A stretch of 11,684 nt of DNA, taken from the NCBI GenBank assembly GCA_964490435.1, contig CAZBCF010000040.1:1-11684 (forward strand), given 5' to 3'. Below are positions 7,830 through 11,684 of this stretch, piece after piece (the first letter of the stretch is position 1; the number at the start of each line of letters is the position of its first letter). The notes beneath the pieces were generated by a model. It did not search any database. It had not been told where the DNA came from and was given only the letters and a program-made list of their open reading frames with translations. The position numbers were made by a program, and so were the translations under genes. Origin of the DNA: IMCC26077 sp964490435 (GTDB lineage: Bacteria > Actinomycetota > Actinomycetes > Nanopelagicales > Nanopelagicaceae).

Positions 7830-10800
7830 TGAGCCCTCGCCCTTCAGGCCTGATTGGGCAACTCTTTCGAAGATTGCATGATCGACACATCTCATTCTCA
7901 ACAGCCAAGAAGGTGGTAGCAGCGACCATCGAACTCATTGAGTCAATAGTTGCTATCACTTGTTCATTCTCAATCGCATCTTGGGTACGGGTTGCGCCTG
8001 CGACATTAACCGCTGGGTAGAAGAGTTCTGCGCCCGCTGAAACAGCCTCTGGAAGTAGTTTGGCAAAAGCGCCAAGATTGACGGCCAGTTGATATACCTG
8101 CAATTGCATGTTCTCTTCGGCTTCTGATTGCTTTACCGCACTATCGCCAGTCTTCAAATCGACTACATATGCCGTAATTTCATCGCCTACTTTTTTCTTT
8201 TCAACTCGATCAATCGAACCATTGATCACCGTTCGACCTAATGTGAGTGAGAAGCCTGCTTCTACAGCAACAAGTTCACGCTGAGAGTTGGAATGATAAG
8301 TGAAGATGTGTGTAAGAATTTCTTTTGCCCGTTCTAGTTGAACTTTTCCATACCAGCCTTTAGCAAGATCAGTCTGCTCTGCGAGTTTGCCCCAGATGAG
8401 TTCGAGCTCTGTGAGTAATTGGCTCAGCGGGGTCTGCTTGATCAGTCGGGTGGCAACAAAGTGAAGGGCGACACCAAGGATTTGGGCGGTGGAGTCGGAA
8501 TCACGACNNNNNNNNNNNNNNNNNNNNNNNNNNNNNNNNNNNNNNNNNNNNNNNNNNNNNNNNNNNNNNNNNNNNNNNNNNNNNNNNNNNNNNNNNNNNN
8601 NNNNNNNGCAACAAAGTGAAGGGCGACACCAAGGATTTGGGCGGTGGAGTCGGAATCACGACCGCCGGCATACTCAAAAGCCCATTTTAATGGGCATTTC
8701 TTGAGGGTATCGAGTGAACTCGGGGAGATTGTAATCTGTTCAGCATCGGCAAAGAGCGGCTGGTCGGTGGTTAGCTCTCGAGCTCCGTACCAGGTATCGG
8801 GATTGGCCACCCGGACACCAGCGCGATGCAGGTGTGCGAGGATTGAAATCGCCCGATCAGCCTCTGGCGCATGGGCAGACAGATTGGTTTCGGCGAGGGT
8901 GCGCAATCGGGCAACTAAGCGCGCGGGCGTGAGATAGGTGCTGTCATTGTGAGTTGTTAATTTTGCTTCTTCAAGTCCCATAAACTCGACGACTTCGTTG
9001 AAATATTGCGATGGTCTCGACTCCTCAGCAGCAGATGCAGTGATGATGAGGTGCCTACTTGCTCTGGTAATCGCGTTATAAAACAGGCGACGTTCATCAT
9101 CTTTAAGCGCAGAGAGCGCGGCAAGTTGGAATTCGCGAGCGGTGCGATCAGTTGCACTTGCAGTGCGCTTGCTTTCGACTAAGCGTTCGCTGCCAAGGAG
9201 CGAGCCTCGTGGAGTGAGGTTAGGCCAGATGCCCTCTTCGACTCCTGCGACCGCAACGACTGACCATTGCCGTCCTTTCGCAGCGTGTGTAGTGAGGATG
9301 CTTACGACATCACTTCGTTGGGCTTTCGCGGCGATAGTGTCGCTCGCTATTGATTCATGGACTAGTTGGCGAATGAATGCATCTTCGGTATTGCCTGGGA
9401 ATTGGTCGGCATAGCGCGCTGCTGCTTCAAAAAGTGCGAGCACTCCATCGAGGGCTTGGTCGGCGCTCTCATCTCCTTCGATGGCATCACGTTGCCAACT
9501 TTGCGCAAGTGGCGCCCCTTCTTCATCCTTTGCGCCACTCCATATCGCCCAAAGTACATCTTCACTTGTTGCACCAAAGCGTGCTGCCTTTCGACCAATC
9601 GAGATGAGATCAGCAATTCGCTTGAGTGGTGCGAATTCACTCCAATCGAACTCGGCTCTCGAAATAGTGAGATATTCCCGCATTATTTGATAAGAGGTTC
9701 GTGAATCGTCTTCTGCGCGTGCATTAATGACGGTGGCTCGAATTCGCTTCAAAGTGAGAAAGTCTGCACCGCCATAAGGTGAGAGAAGCAATTCGTCGAT
9801 GAGGTGATTAGGGAGTAATTCATTGATTCGCTCTGGGGTATTGCTAATCCGATTGAGCGCAAATGCAAGTTGGGCTATCGCAATCAATGGTGCTACTGCA
9901 GGTTGTGCATTAAGTGGCAGGCTCTGGATTTCCTCACGTACCGGAATGTTCATGGAAGCGAAGACTCGTCTGAGTGTGGTCGCCCGGAGTGAGGGTGAGC
10001 GGATGATTACCGCCATCTCGCTATAGGCGATGCCATCACGTAGATGGAGTTGGTGGAAGCGCTGGGCAATGAACCTCGCTTCATCGTGGACGCTCTCGCT
10101 CTGCGCAACCTCAAGCGCGTCTGGGTTGTCATCGAGTGTGCGCTCACAGGATCGAGCGCGATGTTCGGTCAGGCGCGAGTAGGTAAAGCCTTTGGCGATC
10201 TCATTAGAGAGCGCGTTGAGGGATCTGACAGAGCGATAATCACGAGTCAAAATGAGCTTTGTTGCTGGCGCTCCAGAAGTGGCGTGATATCGCTCGAAAA
10301 TCTCGGGGATGCTCTCAGGATCTGCACCTCGAAAACGCCCGACGGCGCTATCGGGGTCGACATAGAGCGTCAATTCATCGGTGTAGATCTCATCGAGGAG
10401 GCGACGATGCGCAGGGTCGCTCTCATGGAATTCATCGACCAGGATTACTTGATGGCGTGAGCGAATATCACGTCGAAACTTGGCATCGGATCTGAGAAGC
10501 TCGGTCGCCTGAAAGATCATCTCACTTGGGTCGTAGGCATTCTCATTCTCGATCGAGCAACTCTGGCGATAGTCCTTAAAAAATGAGGCGGCCGACTTCC
10601 ACAGCGGGAAGTTCTGGCTTGCGCCCATGTTTGCGAGTTCCGTTGACGTGACATTCTGTTCGATTGCCCGTGAGATGAGTTCGCGCAGTTGGGTGGCAAA
10701 AGCCCGAGTTTGTGAGGCCTCTCGCAGATGTTCTGGCCAGCCATAGCGGTTCTGCTCATGCGCCCCGGCGAGAAGTTCGCGGATTACGTACTCCTGTTCG

Positions 10801-11180
10801 GGCCCAGTTCGAAGCCGTGGCGCTCTCTTCTTGTGCTGCGCTCGATGAAGGCGGATGAGGGCAAAGGCTAGGGCCGGAAATGTCTTCACGAGGGAGCCTG
10901 AGGTAGTGACCTTGCTCTGGGCAAAAATTTCGTCATTGAGTTCACTTGCTCGATGGCGATCGAAGGTGAGGACCAGGATGTTGTTGGGGTCGACTCCGTT
11001 TTCGATGTAGTGATGCACTCGGGCCACCAAAGTGGCGCTCTTTCCAGTTCCGGGACCGCCTATGACAACAAGTGGAGTTCCACGGTGGGCAATGACGCGC
11101 TGTTGTTGTTCATCGAATGAATGTGGAGGGCGTTCGGGTGCTCGTAGAAGGGTGAGTTTATGCTGCGGTTGCGCTACCAC
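7822..11180 (-). CDS. adnA: AdnA: UvrD-like helicase with Fe-S nuclease domain, subunit of AdnAB (split by assembly gap)
   Basis: AdnA is the partner of AdnB in end resection. As given, the frame breaks at a 100-N gap (8508-8607). Removing the Ns and one copy of the flanking 55-bp duplicate gives one frame of 1067 codons. Motor motifs: FDEQQ (22-26), Walker A GGPGTGKS (41-48, K47), a divergent Walker B DEFHE (249-253), a divergent motif III VDPDSAVGRFRGA (274-286) with no usual Gln, RDYRS, THAAKGRQWS and FYNAITRAS. The nuclease spans the gap: CPLKWAFEY (C829), GVALH (H855), GSIDRVE (D939), VVDLKTG (D956, K958), LQVYQL, then CRSCNLRKSCP giving C1047, C1050 and C1056 (CxxCx5C). These four cysteines fit an iron-sulfur staple. 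Coordinates of residues assume the collapsed join. The GTG at 11178-11180 is the only start before Walker A and follows an in-frame stop four codons upstream. The adnA stop overlaps the adnB start by 8 bases. Confidence 0.92.
7834..7845 (-). promoter_or_regulatory. Ribosome binding site of adnB inside the adnA 3' end
   Basis: On the minus strand GAAGGGCGAGGG ends four bases before ATG. The GAGG core at 7835-7838 is spaced five bases from the start. It lies within the last codons of adnA and decides the adnB start at 7829 over the longer reading frame. Confidence 0.6.
8453..8507. repeat. 55-bp contig-end duplicate, left copy
   Basis: These 55 bases are identical to 8608-8662 and abut the N run. 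In the minus frame of the helicase half they run into a premature TGA, whereas in the frame used by the downstream nuclease half they encode the same peptide as the right copy (RDSDSTAQILGVALHFV). This is a terminal overlap between two contigs that the assembler did not merge, not a biological repeat. Confidence 0.93.
8508..8607. other. Assembly gap of exactly 100 N
   Basis: A run of exactly 100 unknown bases, a usual placeholder for a gap of unestimated size. Since the 55 bases on each side are the same sequence, the true gap length is probably minus 55, meaning the contigs overlap and no sequence is missing. It interrupts the adnA nuclease region and makes the gene appear as two pieces (8442-11180 and about 7822-8229) to an automatic gene finder. 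Confidence 0.97.
8608..8662. repeat. 55-bp contig-end duplicate, right copy
   Basis: Exact copy of 8453-8507 on the other side of the N run, offset by 155 bases. 155 is not a multiple of three, so the raw sequence shifts the adnA frame. Deleting 155 bases restores it. Confidence 0.93.
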
Positions 11181-11189
11181 TATTTTGGC

Positions 11190-11684
11190 TTAGCCCTTTG
11201 TTGTATCGGACATGAAAGTATGTTCGACAATGTTCATAATGAAATCATTCCACTCTTGTTCTTGTACGCCAGTTGGATTGTAATCATTGACCAATTTGCC
11301 GAGTGTGTAGGCCTGGATGAAGGTGGCAAGAACTTGTGAATTGACATCGCTTCGAAAAAGACCCTTGTTTTTCACCTCTTCAGTGACATCGGCAATCGCA
11401 TCGGTGAGGCGTTGAGTCTCTTCGCCCATATGTTTTGCCATTCGAGGGTTCTGCACACATGCGGCGAGCGCTTGGGCTCGTTCGGCGCGAGCATCTTTTC
11501 TTTCATCAGATTGCGTTTGTTCGGTGAGGATGCGAAGTGATGTGCGAAGTTCGTCATGAGTGCGCGCTTTAGCAACATACTTCGTTAAGAATTCGATAGA
11601 GGCATCGATCCATTGCGAGTATCGAAAGATCTGTGCAGTCTCAACCAAATCTTGGAGATCTTCAAAGTGGTGATACATCGAACC
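11190..11684 (-). CDS. TetR/AcrR-family transcriptional regulator, C-terminal part (5' truncated by window edge)
   Basis: The visible 164 codons begin GSMYHHFED and continue with about 155 residues of mostly helical sequence. G-S-x-Y-x-H-F is the typical end of the TetR helix-turn-helix and the start of helix 4, so the DNA-binding domain lies just beyond the window edge. The internal ATG at 11676-11678 is not the start. The helical remainder fits a ligand-binding and dimerisation domain, including PRMAKHMGEETQRLTDAIAD and LATFIQAYTLGKLVND; the ligand cannot be predicted. The TAA stop (11190-11192) is nine bases from the adnA GTG, on the same strand and in the same frame, so the two genes probably share a transcript. 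Any operator would be upstream of the window. Such regulators are often autoregulatory, and if so adnAB would fall under the same control, but this is inference. Confidence 0.8.
   Translation of the reverse strand, partial: GSMYHHFEDLQDLVETAQIFRYSQWIDASIEFLTKYVAKARTHDELRTSLRILTEQTQSDERKDARAERAQALAACVQNPRMAKHMGEETQRLTDAIADVTEEVKNKGLFRSDVNSQVLATFIQAYTLGKLVNDYNPTGVQEQEWNDFIMNIVEHTFMSDTTKG

Noticed and set aside
8453..8662. The 55-bp direct repeats as flanks of a mobile element or target-site duplication
   Set aside because: They abut exactly 100 N, and collapsing them restores the adnA frame and domain order, so an assembly overlap explains them.
10044..10460. Plus-strand open frame of 138 codons opposite adnA
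   Set aside because: It lies wholly antisense to conserved AdnA helicase sequence and shows no recognisable motif.
1011..11684. A new defence island built from three UvrD-type helicases
   Set aside because: The adnAB and nudC-uvrD2 arrangement is a known actinobacterial housekeeping repair neighbourhood, and no toxin, restriction or phage-related gene is present.

Overview
The window looks like ordinary chromosome from an actinobacterium (Actinomycetota) of moderate G+C, roughly half by eye and not calculated. The adnA-adnB pair next to nudC and a uvrD2-like helicase is a DNA-repair neighbourhood known from mycobacteria and other Actinomycetota. The moderate G+C and close gene packing would suit a streamlined lineage such as freshwater Nanopelagicales, but that placement is a guess.

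Layout. Positions 1-422 (+) hold the end of an alpha/beta hydrolase, followed by a SnoaL-like NTF2-fold protein (486-932, +). A 78-bp convergent spacer (933-1010) carries a small tandem repeat and overlapping inverted repeats. On the minus strand come a short UvrD2-like helicase (1011-2678) and, upstream of it, NudC NADH pyrophosphatase (2702-3592). A 39-bp divergent spacer separates nudC from a plus-strand endonuclease/exonuclease/phosphatase protein (3632-4489). That gene converges on a minus-strand run of adnB (4530-7829), adnA (7822-11180) and, upstream, the C-terminal part of a TetR-family regulator (11190-11684, cut by the window edge).

adnA is split in the raw sequence by a run of exactly 100 N (8508-8607). 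The 55 bases before the gap (8453-8507) are identical to the 55 after it (8608-8662). Collapsing the duplicate and the Ns removes 155 bases and restores one continuous frame of 1067 codons. This rejoins the helicase half to a complete nuclease domain with its four-cysteine iron-sulfur set. The gene is therefore intact and the interruption is an assembly artefact.

Functionally, AdnA and AdnB should form the heterodimeric motor-nuclease that resects double-strand breaks. Their genes overlap by 8 bases and are probably translationally coupled. AdnB has a canonical motor and a cysteine-free nuclease. AdnA has a degenerate motor (DEFHE box, no motif III glutamine) and the iron-sulfur nuclease. The TetR gene ends 9 bases before adnA in the same frame and may share its transcript. 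The UvrD2-like protein stops 25 residues after helicase motif VI, so it lacks the HRDC and tetracysteine modules of mycobacterial UvrD2. I see no mobile element, CRISPR array, RNA gene or clearly new defence system. The points most worth checking are the collapsed gap, the short UvrD2, the TetR-adnAB arrangement and the inserted phosphatase-family gene.
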